A stretch of DNA of 64,000 bases from assembly GCA_046160485.1 (NCBI GenBank), contig JBJXGV010000027.1:62001-126000 (forward strand). Reading direction: 5' to 3'. Shown here one piece after another: positions 24,079 through 33,572 of the stretch. A model generated the notes under the pieces. The model was given only the letters and a program-made list of their open reading frames with translations. It was not told the DNA's origin and did not search any database. This stretch comes from JBJXGV01 sp046160485 (lineage in GTDB: Bacteria; Orphanbacterota; Orphanbacteria; JBJXGV01). The position numbers and the translations under genes were made by a program. The first letter of the stretch is position 1. Every line of letters starts with the position of its first letter.

Positions 24079-26691
24079 CTACTTCGGCGCGGCGATGCTG
24101 ACGTCGAGCTTGCCATCGCGCGCGTCGACGCGGACGAGCGCGCCGTCGGGCGCGTCGCCGCTGATGAGCGCGCGTCCGATGCGCGTTTCGATCTCGCGCT
24201 GAAGAAAGCGCTTCAGCGGCCGCGCCCCGTAAACGGGATCGAACCCGGCAAGTGCGATGAACTCGCGTGCCGCGGGCATCAGCTCGAGGCTGATGCGCCG
24301 GTCGGCAAGACGCGAGCGCAGATCCGCGGTCAGAAGATCGACGATGCGCTCGATCTCCGCGAGCGTGAGCGGCCTGAAAATCACGATGTCATCGACGCGA
24401 TTGAGGAATTCGGGACGGAAGTGCCCGCGCATCTCGCGCAGCACACGTTCGCTGACACGCTCGTCGATCTGGCCATCTTCCGAAACGCTCTCGAGAAGAT
24501 GCTGCGAGCCGATGTTCGACGTCATGATGATGACCGTGTTCTTGAAGTCGACCGTGCGGCCCTGCGAATCGGTCGCGCGTCCGTCGTCGAGAATCTGCAG
24601 GAGCACGTTGAAGACATCGGGGTGCGCCTTCTCGACTTCGTCGAAGAGAATCACGCTGTAGGGCTTGCGGCGCACGGCCTCGGTGAGCTGCCCGCCCTCC
24701 TCGTAGCCGACGTAACCCGGCGGCGCGCCGATCAGCCGCGAGACTGCGTGCTTCTCCATGTACTCGCTCATGTCGATTCGAATCATGTTGTCTTCCGTGT
24801 CGAACAACGCGCGCGCGAGGGTCTTCGCAAGCTCCGTCTTACCGACGCCCGTCGGGCCCAGAAAGATGAACGAGCCGATCGGGCGCCGCGGGTCCTTGAT
24901 GCCGGAGCGCGCGCGAATGACGGCGTCCGCCACGAGGCGCACCGCCTCGTCCTGTCCGATCACGCGCTCGTGGAGGATTTCATCGAGGCGCAGGAGTTTC
25001 TCGCGCTCGCCCTCGACAAGCCGCGTCACGGGAATCCCCGTCCAGCGCGAGACGATCTCCGCGATCTCTTCCTCCGTGACTTCTTCGCGCAAAAGCCGCG
25101 TTCCGCCGTCGCCGCCGAGTTTCGCCTCTTCGTCGCGTAGCGTCTTCTCGAGCTCGGGGAGTTTGCCGTGCTTCAACTCGGCCGCGCGGTTGAGGTCGTA
25201 CGCGCGCTCCGCGGTCTCCATCGCAAGCCGCGCTTTCTCGATCTCCTCGCGGAGCGCGCGGAGCTTCGCGATCCCCGACTTCTCCATCTCCCACTGCGCG
25301 CGCATCGACGCGGACTGCTCCTTCAGATCCGCGAGTTCCTTGCGCAGCGCCGCAAGGCGCTCGTGACTCGCCTTGTCCTTCTCCTTCTTGAGAGCGGCCT
25401 CTTCGATCTCGAGCTGCATGACGCGCCGCGTCACTTCATCGAGTTCAGCCGGCATCGAATCGATCTCCGTGCGGATCGACGCGCACGCCTCGTCGACGAG
25501 ATCGATCGCCTTGTCGGGGAGAAAGCGATCGGAGATGTAGCGATTCGAGAGCACCGCGGCGGAGACGAGCGCCGCGTCTTGAATCCGCACGCCGTGATGA
25601 ACCTCGAAGCGCTCGCGCAGCCCGCGCAGTATCGAGATCGTGTCGTCGACCGACGGCGCGTCGACGACGATCGGCTGAAAGCGCCTCTCGAGCGCCGCGT
25701 CCTTCTCGATCTGCTTGCGATACTCGTCGAGCGTCGTCGCGCCGATGCAGCGCAACTCGCCGCGCGCGAGCATCGGCTTGAGAAGATTGCCGGCGTCGGT
25801 CGAGCCCTCCGTGCGCCCCGCGCCGACGATGTTGTGCAGCTCGTCGATGAAGAGAAGTGTGCGCCCTTCGCTCTCTCGCACCTCGCCGAGCACCGCCTTG
25901 AGCCGCTCCTCGAACTCGCCGCGGAACTTCGCGCCCGCCAAGAGCGAGCCCATGTCGAGCGAGAAGATCGCGCGGTCCTTGAGCCACTCGGGAACGTCGC
26001 CGCGAACGATGCGCTGCGCGAGCCCTTCGACGATCGCGGTCTTCCCGACGCCGGGCTCGCCGATCAACACCGGATTGTTTTTCGTCTTGCGCGACAAGAT
26101 GCGAATCACGCGGCGGATTTCGGCGTCGCGCCCGATGACCGGATCGAGCTTGCCGCGCCGCGCCTGCGCGACGAGATCGACGCCGTACTTCTCGAGCGCC
26201 TCGTACGCGCCTTCGGGCGTCGCGCTCGTAACGCGCGCCGATCCGCGCACCGAGGTGAGCGCCGCGAGGAAGCGCTCGCGCGTCACCCGGTGCTGCGCGA
26301 GGATCCGCCCCGTGTCGGTCGCGCTCCCCTCCTCGAGGAACGCGAGCGCGATATGCTCGATCGAGACGTATTCGTCCTTGAGGCGTTTGCGCTCGTCGTC
26401 CGCGCGCGCGAGAAGTTTGTTGAGGCGCTGCGTGACGTAGACCTTGCCCGGGTCGACGCCGGGGCCGGATACGCGCGGCCGCCGCGCGAGCGCGCGATCG
26501 ACGTCGGCGCGCAACACATCCACGGGCGATTCCATCTTCGCCAGAAGGCGCGGGAGCAGCCCGTCGTCATCCTCTAGAAGCGCTGCGAAAAGGTGTTCGC
26601 CGTCGGTCTCGACATGACCGCGCTCCGACGCCAACGCCTGCGCGCGCGCCAACGCCTCTTGGGATTTCTCGGTGAGTTTGCTCAGGTCCAT
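24079..26691 (-). CDS. clpB: ATP-dependent chaperone ClpB
   Basis: Hexameric disaggregase that works with DnaK to rescue aggregated proteins. 870 residues, the normal size. In order: N-domain (M-D-L-S-K-L-T-E-K-S-Q-E-A-L), first AAA+ domain with G-E-P-G-V-G-K-T and L-F-I-D-E-L-H, the long coiled-coil middle domain (residues about 405-520, K-D-K-A-S-H-E-R-L and onward), and a second AAA+ with G-P-T-G-V-G-K-T and I-L-F-D-E-V-E-K-A-H-P-D-V. No ClpP-binding I/L-G-F/L loop was seen, as expected. The ATG at 26691 gives the family start. A sigma-70-like promoter lies upstream; no CIRCE repeat was seen. Divergent from the debranching-enzyme gene. Confidence 0.97.
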   Translation of the reverse strand: MDLSKLTEKSQEALARAQALASERGHVETDGEHLFAALLEDDDGLLPRLLAKMESPVDVLRADVDRALARRPRVSGPGVDPGKVYVTQRLNKLLARADDERKRLKDEYVSIEHIALAFLEEGSATDTGRILAQHRVTRERFLAALTSVRGSARVTSATPEGAYEALEKYGVDLVAQARRGKLDPVIGRDAEIRRVIRILSRKTKNNPVLIGEPGVGKTAIVEGLAQRIVRGDVPEWLKDRAIFSLDMGSLLAGAKFRGEFEERLKAVLGEVRESEGRTLLFIDELHNIVGAGRTEGSTDAGNLLKPMLARGELRCIGATTLDEYRKQIEKDAALERRFQPIVVDAPSVDDTISILRGLRERFEVHHGVRIQDAALVSAAVLSNRYISDRFLPDKAIDLVDEACASIRTEIDSMPAELDEVTRRVMQLEIEEAALKKEKDKASHERLAALRKELADLKEQSASMRAQWEMEKSGIAKLRALREEIEKARLAMETAERAYDLNRAAELKHGKLPELEKTLRDEEAKLGGDGGTRLLREEVTEEEIAEIVSRWTGIPVTRLVEGEREKLLRLDEILHERVIGQDEAVRLVADAVIRARSGIKDPRRPIGSFIFLGPTGVGKTELAKTLARALFDTEDNMIRIDMSEYMEKHAVSRLIGAPPGYVGYEEGGQLTEAVRRKPYSVILFDEVEKAHPDVFNVLLQILDDGRATDSQGRTVDFKNTVIIMTSNIGSQHLLESVSEDGQIDERVSERVLREMRGHFRPEFLNRVDDIVIFRPLTLAEIERIVDLLTADLRSRLADRRISLELMPAAREFIALAGFDPVYGARPLKRFLQREIETRIGRALISGDAPDGALVRVDARDGKLDVSIAAPK

Positions 26692-26759
26692 GTGAGGGTT
26701 TGCTCCTTCTGATCGAGATTGCGGCCGCAACACGCAAGTCGTGCATCAAGGCACGCGGG

Positions 26760-26788
26760 ATTCTAGTGATCCGGTACGCACACAGCAA
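26760..26788 (-). promoter_or_regulatory. Predicted promoter for clpB
   Basis: On the minus strand, TTGCTG (26788-26783) and TAGAAT (26765-26760) with a 17-base spacer, 70 bases before the clpB ATG. Confidence 0.6.
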
Positions 26789-26838
26789 GACGCGCGCTTC
26801 GCTTGAAGCGGCCGCTGGGACGTGCGACCCTGCGCCTG

Positions 26839-28995
26839 ATGACGATGGAGACGGGACGGTCGGCGCCGCTCGGCGCGACTTGGGATGGAGAGGGCGTCAA
26901 CTTCGCGCTCGCATCGGAACACGCGACGCGCGTCGACCTGTGCCTCTTTGCGGAGCCTCGCGACGCCGATCCGGCCGCCCCACCGCGCGAGACGGCGCGT
27001 CTTACGCTCCCCGCTCGCACCGGCAACGTCTGGCACGGCTATCTGCGCGGCGCGCGCGCGGGCCTGCTCTACGGATACCGCGTCGACGGCCCGTTCCTTC
27101 CGCACGAAGGCCGCCGCTTCAACGCGGCGAAGCTCGTGCTCGATCCATACGCGAGAGCGATTGCGCGACTTCCCGTCTGGAACGACGCGCTCTTCGGGTT
27201 CACGCCCGGCGCGGCCGACGAGGACCTCACGCGCGACCTCACCGACAGCGCGCCGTTCGCGGCGATCGCAGCGGTGGCCGACACGCGGTTCGAATGGGGC
27301 GACGTCGCGCTCCCGCGAACGCCGTGGCACGAAACGATTCTCTACGAGCTGCACGTGCGCGGCTTCACGATGAGGCATCCCGGCGTGCCCGCGGCGCTGC
27401 GCGGCACGTTCGCGGGACTCGCGTCTGACGCGGCGATCGAACACCTGCGAGATCTCGGCGTCACGGCCGTAGAGCTCTTGCCCGTACATCAACACTTCGA
27501 CGAGCAGCGTCTTGCGCTGCTCGGCCTCACGAATTTTTGGGGCTACAACACGCTTGCATTCTTCGCGCCCGACGCGCGGCTCTCCGCGGCGAAAGACCCG
27601 CAAGGCGTCGTCCGCGAGTTTCAGTCGATGGTCTGCGCGCTGCACGCGGCCGGCATCGAGGTTATCCTCGACGTCGTCTACAACCACACGGCGGAAGGCA
27701 ATCACCTCGGGCCGACGCTCTCGCTCCGCGGCGTCGACAACGCAAGCGCGTACCGGCTCAAACCGGAAGCGCGCCGCTTCTACGAAGATTTCTCGGGCTG
27801 CGGCAACACGATCGACGTTCGCTGCGACGCGACGCTCGATATCATCGTCGACAGCCTCCGCTACTGGGCCGTCGAGATGCGCGTCGATGGGTTTCGCTTC
27901 GATCTGGCGACGGCGCTCGCGCGCGACCCGCACGACTTCTCGGCGCACGCGCCCTTCTTCGAGCGCATACGCAACGACGCCGTTCTCTCGCGTGTGAAAC
28001 TCATCGCGGAGCCGTGGGACGTCGGTCCGAACGGGTACCACGTCGGCGGCTTCCCGGCGCCCTGGCGCGAGTGGAACGGAAAGTACCGCGACTGCATACG
28101 GCGATTCTGGCGCGGCGACCCGGGGCAAATTCCCGAACTCGCCTCGCGACTGACCGGAAGCAGCGACATCTTCCAACCGAGCGGACGGCCGCCGCATTCA
28201 AGCGTCAACTTCGTGACGTGCCACGACGGTTTCACGCTTCGCGACCTCGTCAGCTACAACGCGAAACACAACGAAGCGAATGGCGAACAGAATCGTGACG
28301 GCGAAAGCCACAACAATAGTTGGAATTGCGGCGCTGAAGGACCGACGGACGATCCGGCGATCGCGACGCTGCGCCGGCGGCAGGCGCGAAACCTCATGGC
28401 GACGCTCGTGCTGTCACAAGGCGTACCGATGCTGCTAGCCGGCGATGAGATGGCGCGCACGCAACGCGGCAACAACAACGCGTACTGCCAAGACAACGAG
28501 ATCTCGTGGGTCGACTGGGATCACACGACCGACGCCCACGCGATGCTGGCGTTCACGCGGCGCATCCTCGCGATTCGCGCGGAGCGGCGCGCGCTGCGGA
28601 AACCCGCGTTCTTCGCGGGCGGTGTAACCGGCGGCGGCGATCCGAAAGACATCACGTGGCTTGCGCCGAACGGCGCCGAGATGGACGCCGCGGCGTGGCG
28701 CTCGCACGACGCGCGGTGTCTCGGCATTCGCTATACCCATTCCGCGGCAGGCGGCGTCGAGACGCTTCTTCTTCTGATGAACGCAAGCGACTCGGCCGTG
28801 GAGTTTCAATTTCCCCAGCCGGAGCGGGACGAGGCGTGGGTTCGCTTGGTCGACACGTCGGTCGAGGCGCTCGACACGGCGCCACACGTCGACGAGGAAT
28901 CGCTTCCGCAAGCCGCAGCGTACTCGCTCGCCGCGCGTTCGCTCGCGCTGCTGCTGACCATGTCCGCACGCGCGACCCCAGAGCCGCGCCCATGA
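26839..28995 (+). CDS. glgX: Glycogen debranching enzyme / isoamylase (GlgX type)
   Basis: Hydrolyses alpha-1,6 branches of (limit) glycogen in the cytosol. About 718 residues. N-terminal CBM48 module (P-L-G-A-T-W-D-G-E-G-V-N-F-A-L), then the GH13 barrel: D-V-V-Y-N-H-T, G-F-R-F-D-L-A-T-A-L (catalytic nucleophile D), I-A-E-P-W-D-V-G (acid/base E) and V-T-C-H-D-G-F (transition-state region). G-R-P-P-H-S-S-V-N-F and the later W-V-D-W-D are also GlgX-like. The start is uncertain: ATG at 26839 is used, ATGs at 26803 and 26845 are alternatives. No other glycogen gene is seen. It is transcribed away from clpB and converges with a glycan gene set. Confidence 0.93.
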   Translation: MTMETGRSAPLGATWDGEGVNFALASEHATRVDLCLFAEPRDADPAAPPRETARLTLPARTGNVWHGYLRGARAGLLYGYRVDGPFLPHEGRRFNAAKLVLDPYARAIARLPVWNDALFGFTPGAADEDLTRDLTDSAPFAAIAAVADTRFEWGDVALPRTPWHETILYELHVRGFTMRHPGVPAALRGTFAGLASDAAIEHLRDLGVTAVELLPVHQHFDEQRLALLGLTNFWGYNTLAFFAPDARLSAAKDPQGVVREFQSMVCALHAAGIEVILDVVYNHTAEGNHLGPTLSLRGVDNASAYRLKPEARRFYEDFSGCGNTIDVRCDATLDIIVDSLRYWAVEMRVDGFRFDLATALARDPHDFSAHAPFFERIRNDAVLSRVKLIAEPWDVGPNGYHVGGFPAPWREWNGKYRDCIRRFWRGDPGQIPELASRLTGSSDIFQPSGRPPHSSVNFVTCHDGFTLRDLVSYNAKHNEANGEQNRDGESHNNSWNCGAEGPTDDPAIATLRRRQARNLMATLVLSQGVPMLLAGDEMARTQRGNNNAYCQDNEISWVDWDHTTDAHAMLAFTRRILAIRAERRALRKPAFFAGGVTGGGDPKDITWLAPNGAEMDAAAWRSHDARCLGIRYTHSAAGGVETLLLLMNASDSAVEFQFPQPERDEAWVRLVDTSVEALDTAPHVDEESLPQAAAYSLAARSLALLLTMSARATPEPRP

Positions 28996-29002
28996 CATCG
29001 CG

Positions 29003-31633
29003 CTAGCGCACCGACTCCGCTCCTCGCACCGAAATCGCGTCGAGCGAATCGAGGAGCGCTCGAGCGCGCGCGATTTCTGGAAGCGTCTCGCCGCCCGCGG
29101 AGTCGGCCACCGCGGCGTTGAGGAAGCGTCGCGCCTCTTCGTGCGTGCCGCGTGCGAGCAGGACTTCGCCCAGGTGCGCGGATTCGGCGGCGCGCGCTGC
29201 GCGGTCTTCGCGCGGCAAGAGCGCGATGGCATCGCGCAAGGCGCGCTCCGCCCCGTCGAGCTCTCCAAGCCGGAAGAGCGCCCAACCGCGCGTTCCGACG
29301 AGATACGGATCGCGCGGGAATCGCGCGAGCCCCGCGTCGGCTGCGCGCACCGCGTCGTCGAACTTCGCGGCGACGACGAACGACCACGCGCGCGCGGTGA
29401 AGTACTCGGCGCGACTCGGGTCGCGCTCGGCCGCCATCGCGTAGGCCGCGCGTGCGAGATCGCCCTCCCCGGCGGCCGCGTAATTCCGCCCGGCGGCGAA
29501 GTAGAGCGACGCGGCCGCGCGTGCGCCTCCGCCGCCGCGCGAAACGTTCGCGGCGCGCTCCGCGAGCCGCTCGCCGGCCTCGTCCGCGCGCCCGCTCGCG
29601 GACAACGCGCGGAGTTCGTCGAAGAAGAGTTCATCGAAATCGCCGCCACCGAGACGGCGTGCTCGAGCAAACGCCGAGGTCGCGCCGGCGCCATCGCCGT
29701 CGTGCAGCAGGATGCGCCCCTCGATCCACGGCAAACGCCAATCGCCGCGCCCAAGACGCTGGCGCGCCGCGTCGCGCACGAGCGGCAGGTAGCGCGAAAC
29801 GCGGGGACTCGCGTCGGCTGCGCGCTCGGGGCTCGTCGTCGACAGACCAATCGCGGCGTTGACCGCGCCGTACAACGCGGGGATCGAGGCCGGATCCGCT
29901 TCGAGTGCGCGATCCATCTCCGCGAGAAATTGCGTGCGCTCGTTGCGCCCCGCCGGGACCGCGAGGTTCTCGGGATCGACGAGCGCCGAGACTTCGTGCT
30001 CACGAATAAACGCAGCGTTGTCGGCGATGCGCCGAACGTAGAGCATCGTGAGTTCGTCCCAATAGACGAGGGCCCAACCGGGGTGGGCGCGAAGGACCGA
30101 TCCGATCCGGTCGCGCTTCCCAACGGACCCGACGCGCAAAAGCGCCGCGTTGATACGGTAGCGATCGAGTAGCTGCTCCCACCCGTCGCCGCAACCGAGA
30201 ATCCGAAAGTAGACGTCGCGCCAGAACGCTTCGCCGTAGACCTCGAGACGCCCGTCGATGAAGAGCGGATACCGCGGCCACCCGTAGAGCGCGACCGCGC
30301 CGGCCCAAACATCGTTGTGGAAGAGATTGCCGCTGAACTCGCCCTCACGCAGAAGACGCAGACACGCTTCGCGCGGATACGTCACGGGCGAAAGTCCGTC
30401 GCCGAAGAATGGATCGCGCGCGACGCGCGAGGCCGCGAGTCCGGCGATGAGCGCAACGACCATCCACGGAACTGCTCGCGCGAGTACGCCGCCGCCCGGC
30501 ACTCCGCTCGCACCCGCGCGGCGCGATCCGTCTGCCGTTCCCGAGCGCTGCCTCGAGGCCGGCGACATCGGCGTCCGCTGCGCACCACGCCCGCGTGCCT
30601 CGAGCAACTCCCACAAGAACGACAACCCGCGCGCCGCCGCGGGCGCGGCGACGAGCGCGAATGGAAAAATCACGCGATGCGTCTGCCACGCCTGATAGGC
30701 GAACGGCAGCGTGGTCATCCAATCGGTTAGATCGCTTCCGCGAATCCCCTTCGCGACAAGACGCGCAAAGAGACCGACGATGAGAATCGCCCCGAGCGCC
30801 CAGAAGAAACCGTCCCGTGCATCCGCGCGTTGATACTCGCCGATGATCGTCAGGAAGAAATCGCTCTTGAGCAGGCCGAACGGAAGAAGCACCGTCTGAA
30901 ATCCGCGAGGGTTGATAAGCGCCGCGACCGCGGCCGACGCAACGATCGATATCGCGAAAACGAGCGCGAGGCGCGCGACGGCGCGGCCGCCGAGCGAGGG
31001 CCCGATGCGCCCGCGCGCGAAGTGTTTCGCGGCTTCCGCGGCAAGCGTGGCCGCGAAGAGGATCGCGCCGAAGACGAAACCCGCGTGCGAATTCACCCAG
31101 ATGATGAACAGGAGCGGCACGAAAACCAGACGGTCGCGGCCGCCGCGGCGAAACGATTCGAGGATGGCGATGAGAATCGCGAGGTAGAGCGAGGAGAAGA
31201 GGAGCGGGCGCGCGACGAAGAGACGGTACGACGCGTAAAGGCCGACGAGAAGAACGATCGCGCCTGAAAGGAACCGAATACGCGGATCGGCGCGTAGCGC
31301 GGCGGCGAGCACGCCGAACGTCGCGCACAAGAGCATGACGCGAAGCCAAACCAGCCCGGAAACGCCCGCGACCCCGTGGACGGCCGCGAAAATGATCTCC
31401 GGGATCCACTGGTTCACGAACCACGGCGCGCCGCGCACCGTGAATGAAAACGGATCGCTGTCGAGGATGCGGTGCGACGCGATCATCTCGCGCCCCGCAA
31501 GGATGTGAACTGCCGTATCGGTCGAGTCGAACGCGCGGTAGCCGAATAGCCCGACGAGGAACAGGAGCGCTGCCCAGAGAACGAACTCGACGCGCGGAGT
31601 GCGCGCCGCGTCGCGCGAAAACTCCGCGCTCAT
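29003..31633 (-). CDS. Polytopic membrane protein with C-terminal TPR domain
   Basis: 876 residues. The first half (about residues 15-430) has around ten hydrophobic segments, with an early S-T-D-T-A-V-H-I-L-A-G-R-E-M-I segment and V-N-Q-W-I-P-E-I that recall GT39-like or DUF-type glycan membrane proteins. The middle carries Y-P-L-F-I-D-G-R-L-E-V-Y-G, a motif seen in such proteins. From about residue 560 the sequence is helical and Ala-rich with TPR character (A-Y-A-M-A-A-E-R-D-P, G-W-A-L-F-R-L-G-E-L-D-G-A-E-R-A-L). The start overlaps the GT2 stop (ATGA). Last gene of the minus-strand glycan operon. Catalytic role unproven. Confidence 0.75.
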   Translation of the reverse strand: MSAEFSRDAARTPRVEFVLWAALLFLVGLFGYRAFDSTDTAVHILAGREMIASHRILDSDPFSFTVRGAPWFVNQWIPEIIFAAVHGVAGVSGLVWLRVMLLCATFGVLAAALRADPRIRFLSGAIVLLVGLYASYRLFVARPLLFSSLYLAILIAILESFRRGGRDRLVFVPLLFIIWVNSHAGFVFGAILFAATLAAEAAKHFARGRIGPSLGGRAVARLALVFAISIVASAAVAALINPRGFQTVLLPFGLLKSDFFLTIIGEYQRADARDGFFWALGAILIVGLFARLVAKGIRGSDLTDWMTTLPFAYQAWQTHRVIFPFALVAAPAAARGLSFLWELLEARGRGAQRTPMSPASRQRSGTADGSRRAGASGVPGGGVLARAVPWMVVALIAGLAASRVARDPFFGDGLSPVTYPREACLRLLREGEFSGNLFHNDVWAGAVALYGWPRYPLFIDGRLEVYGEAFWRDVYFRILGCGDGWEQLLDRYRINAALLRVGSVGKRDRIGSVLRAHPGWALVYWDELTMLYVRRIADNAAFIREHEVSALVDPENLAVPAGRNERTQFLAEMDRALEADPASIPALYGAVNAAIGLSTTSPERAADASPRVSRYLPLVRDAARQRLGRGDWRLPWIEGRILLHDGDGAGATSAFARARRLGGGDFDELFFDELRALSASGRADEAGERLAERAANVSRGGGGARAAASLYFAAGRNYAAAGEGDLARAAYAMAAERDPSRAEYFTARAWSFVVAAKFDDAVRAADAGLARFPRDPYLVGTRGWALFRLGELDGAERALRDAIALLPREDRAARAAESAHLGEVLLARGTHEEARRFLNAAVADSAGGETLPEIARARALLDSLDAISVRGAESVR

Positions 31634-32364
31634 CCGCGCCTCGCGCGGCTCCCGCCGAAGATCTCGCCGAGCCGCAGACGGAGCACCGCGAAGTAGCCCT
31701 GCAAGAGTTGCGCAACTCCCAGCTTCGAGTGGCCGCGCTCGCGGTTCACGAAAAGGATCGGCGTCTCGGCGATTTTGTAACCGCGCCGCGTGGCCCGAAA
31801 GAGAACCTCTTGCACGATCGCTGGGCCCGGCGACGCGAGAGTCGCGGGATCGATTCCCGCGAGCGCTTCGCGCCGAAACGCACGAAATCCGGAGTTCGAA
31901 TCCAAGATGGCGATTCCGAACATGACGCGAATGTAGAGGTTCGCAAGGCGAGTAATCGCGCGCCGCAGCCAGCCGCGGTTTCGTTCCGCGCCGCCCGCGA
32001 CGAAACGCGAGCCGAGCGCGACATCAGCGCCGCGATCGATCGCCGCAAGCAGCGCCGGTACACTTCGCGGGTCGTGCGAGAAGTCCGCGTCCATTTCGAC
32101 GACACGATCGGCGCCGAGTTCGAGAGCGCGCAGAAACCCGTCGCGGCCGGCGTGCCCGCGTCCGCGCGCGCCGCCGCGCAAGAGCAGTTCGACGCCACCG
32201 CGCGCGCCGGCGATCTCGCGCACGATATCGGCCGTGCCGTCGGGTGATCCGTCGTCCACGACGAGCACATGGAGTCCGTCGATGCCGAGGCCGTGCAGCG
32301 CCGCTATCAGATCGCCGATGTTCTCTCGTTCGTTGTACGTCGGGACAACGACGACGACCTTCAT
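31630..32364 (-). CDS. GT2 polyprenyl-phosphate glycosyltransferase (dolichol-phosphate mannosyltransferase type)
   Basis: 244 residues with the GT2/Dpm1 core: V-V-V-P-T-Y-N-E-R-E-N-I, V-V-D-D-G-S-P-D-G-T, E-M-D-A-D-F-S-H-D-P (DxD-like metal site), L-G-S-R-F-V and N-S-G-F-R-A-F-R. No C-terminal membrane helices, as in short Dpm1 enzymes. It should load a sugar onto polyprenyl phosphate at the inner face of the membrane, providing the donor for the GT39-like transferases around it. ATGA overlaps with both neighbours show tight coupling. Confidence 0.93.
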   Translation of the reverse strand: MKVVVVVPTYNERENIGDLIAALHGLGIDGLHVLVVDDGSPDGTADIVREIAGARGGVELLLRGGARGRGHAGRDGFLRALELGADRVVEMDADFSHDPRSVPALLAAIDRGADVALGSRFVAGGAERNRGWLRRAITRLANLYIRVMFGIAILDSNSGFRAFRREALAGIDPATLASPGPAIVQEVLFRATRRGYKIAETPILFVNRERGHSKLGVAQLLQGYFAVLRLRLGEIFGGSRARRG

Positions 32365-33572
32365 CCGGAGGATCGGGAGAGCGCTGCGTCCCCCGCGACA
32401 CGGCGGAGCGCCGCCATCACGTCAGCCACACTGATCGAATCCATACACGTCACGGTCACGGGGCAGACGCGCAGATAACAGGGCGCGCAATCGACCGCGG
32501 GGAGAACCTTCTCGCCGAGGTCGTAGATGTCGATTTCGCGGGGCGTCGTCGAGCCGAAAAGTGCGATGACGGGGCGGTTGAGCGCGAGCGCCAGATGAAG
32601 CCCGAGCGTGTCGCCGGTTACGATGGCGTCGAGGCCGCCGAGAAGCGCTGCGAAGACGCGCATCGGCAGAAGGCCCGGAAGAATTGTTCGCGCAGCGGAA
32701 GCGCGCGCGATCGCCGCGTTTTTCTCGCGCTCGTCGTCGCCGCCGAGCAGAACGACGCGCCGCCCGAGTTCACTCTCGATCCGCTCCGCGAGCCGCGCGA
32801 AACCGCCCACGGTCCATCCCTTGTTCGCGAACGCGCGGCCTCCGCCCGTGTTGAGTCCGAGAGCGCGTTCTCCCGGCGCCAGGCCAGCCTCCTGCAACGC
32901 GCGCGCCGCCGCGCGCCGCTCCTCTTCGACCGCCTCGTAGACGTAGCGCTCGCGCCGGTAGCGCAACCCGGCCATCTCAAAAATGATCTCCTGATAGGTC
33001 TTCGTATTCTCGAAAAACTTCATTCGATCGTGGATACCGAGATCGTACGCGTACACCGACTCCGGGGAGAGCGCGCGCAGCGCTCCGTCCGCGCCGAGTC
33101 CGAACCCGCGCTTCGCCTTCGCACGGACGCGCATCGCGAGCGCTGTCGCGCGCGGCTCCTTGTCGAGCGAGAGAACCAGGTCGAACCGCTCGACCGTCAG
33201 AGGCAACAAATCCTCCCACCGAAACACAAGCAAGCGGTCGATGAGCGGGTTCTCGCGAAGCAACTCGTGCGAGGCAGGGTCGACGACCCACGTGACGTGC
33301 ACGCCCGCTCCGTCGTGCTTGAGCGCGCGCAACAGCGGCGTGGTGCGCAAGACGTCGCCGCGCGCGGCGAGTTTAATGATGAGTACGCGCGACGTCACCG
33401 GTTCGTACGAAGCACACCCTTTGCACGCCTCCGCCACCCCGCACGGTTTCTCACCGCGGAAGTGCCGGCAATCGTAGTGGTAGAACGTCGCGGCCGCGCG
33501 CGTGCGCCTGGCACGCGGCTTCGCCTTCGACACAGCCTTCAGCGAACGCGGGGCGTTGCGCGAAGGCTTCAT
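32361..33572 (-). CDS. Glycosyltransferase family 9 protein (heptosyltransferase-like), Cys-rich
   Basis: 403 residues. After a basic 28-residue extension and a cysteine cluster (C-R-H-F-R-G-E-K-P-C-G-V-A-E-A-C-K-G-C), the GT9 fold begins with R-V-L-I-I-K-L-A-A-R-G-D-V-L-R-T-T-P. The C-terminal half shows A-L-G-L-N-T-G-G-G, R-V-V-L-L-G-G-D-D-E, D-T-L-G-L-H-L-A-L-A-L and I-A-L-F-G-S-T-T-P, the ADP-heptose-type donor site. Another four cysteines follow near the end (D-C-A-P-C-Y-L-R-V-C-P and C-M-D). GT9 enzymes extend lipopolysaccharide cores. ATGA overlaps on both sides. Acceptor unknown; the cysteines may form a metal site. Confidence 0.9.
   Translation of the reverse strand: MKPSRNAPRSLKAVSKAKPRARRTRAAATFYHYDCRHFRGEKPCGVAEACKGCASYEPVTSRVLIIKLAARGDVLRTTPLLRALKHDGAGVHVTWVVDPASHELLRENPLIDRLLVFRWEDLLPLTVERFDLVLSLDKEPRATALAMRVRAKAKRGFGLGADGALRALSPESVYAYDLGIHDRMKFFENTKTYQEIIFEMAGLRYRRERYVYEAVEEERRAAARALQEAGLAPGERALGLNTGGGRAFANKGWTVGGFARLAERIESELGRRVVLLGGDDEREKNAAIARASAARTILPGLLPMRVFAALLGGLDAIVTGDTLGLHLALALNRPVIALFGSTTPREIDIYDLGEKVLPAVDCAPCYLRVCPVTVTCMDSISVADVMAALRRVAGDAALSRSSG

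Noticed and set aside
31885..31910. tRNA-like GTTCGAATCC stretch
   Set aside because: Lies inside the GT2 coding region, with no cloverleaf around it.
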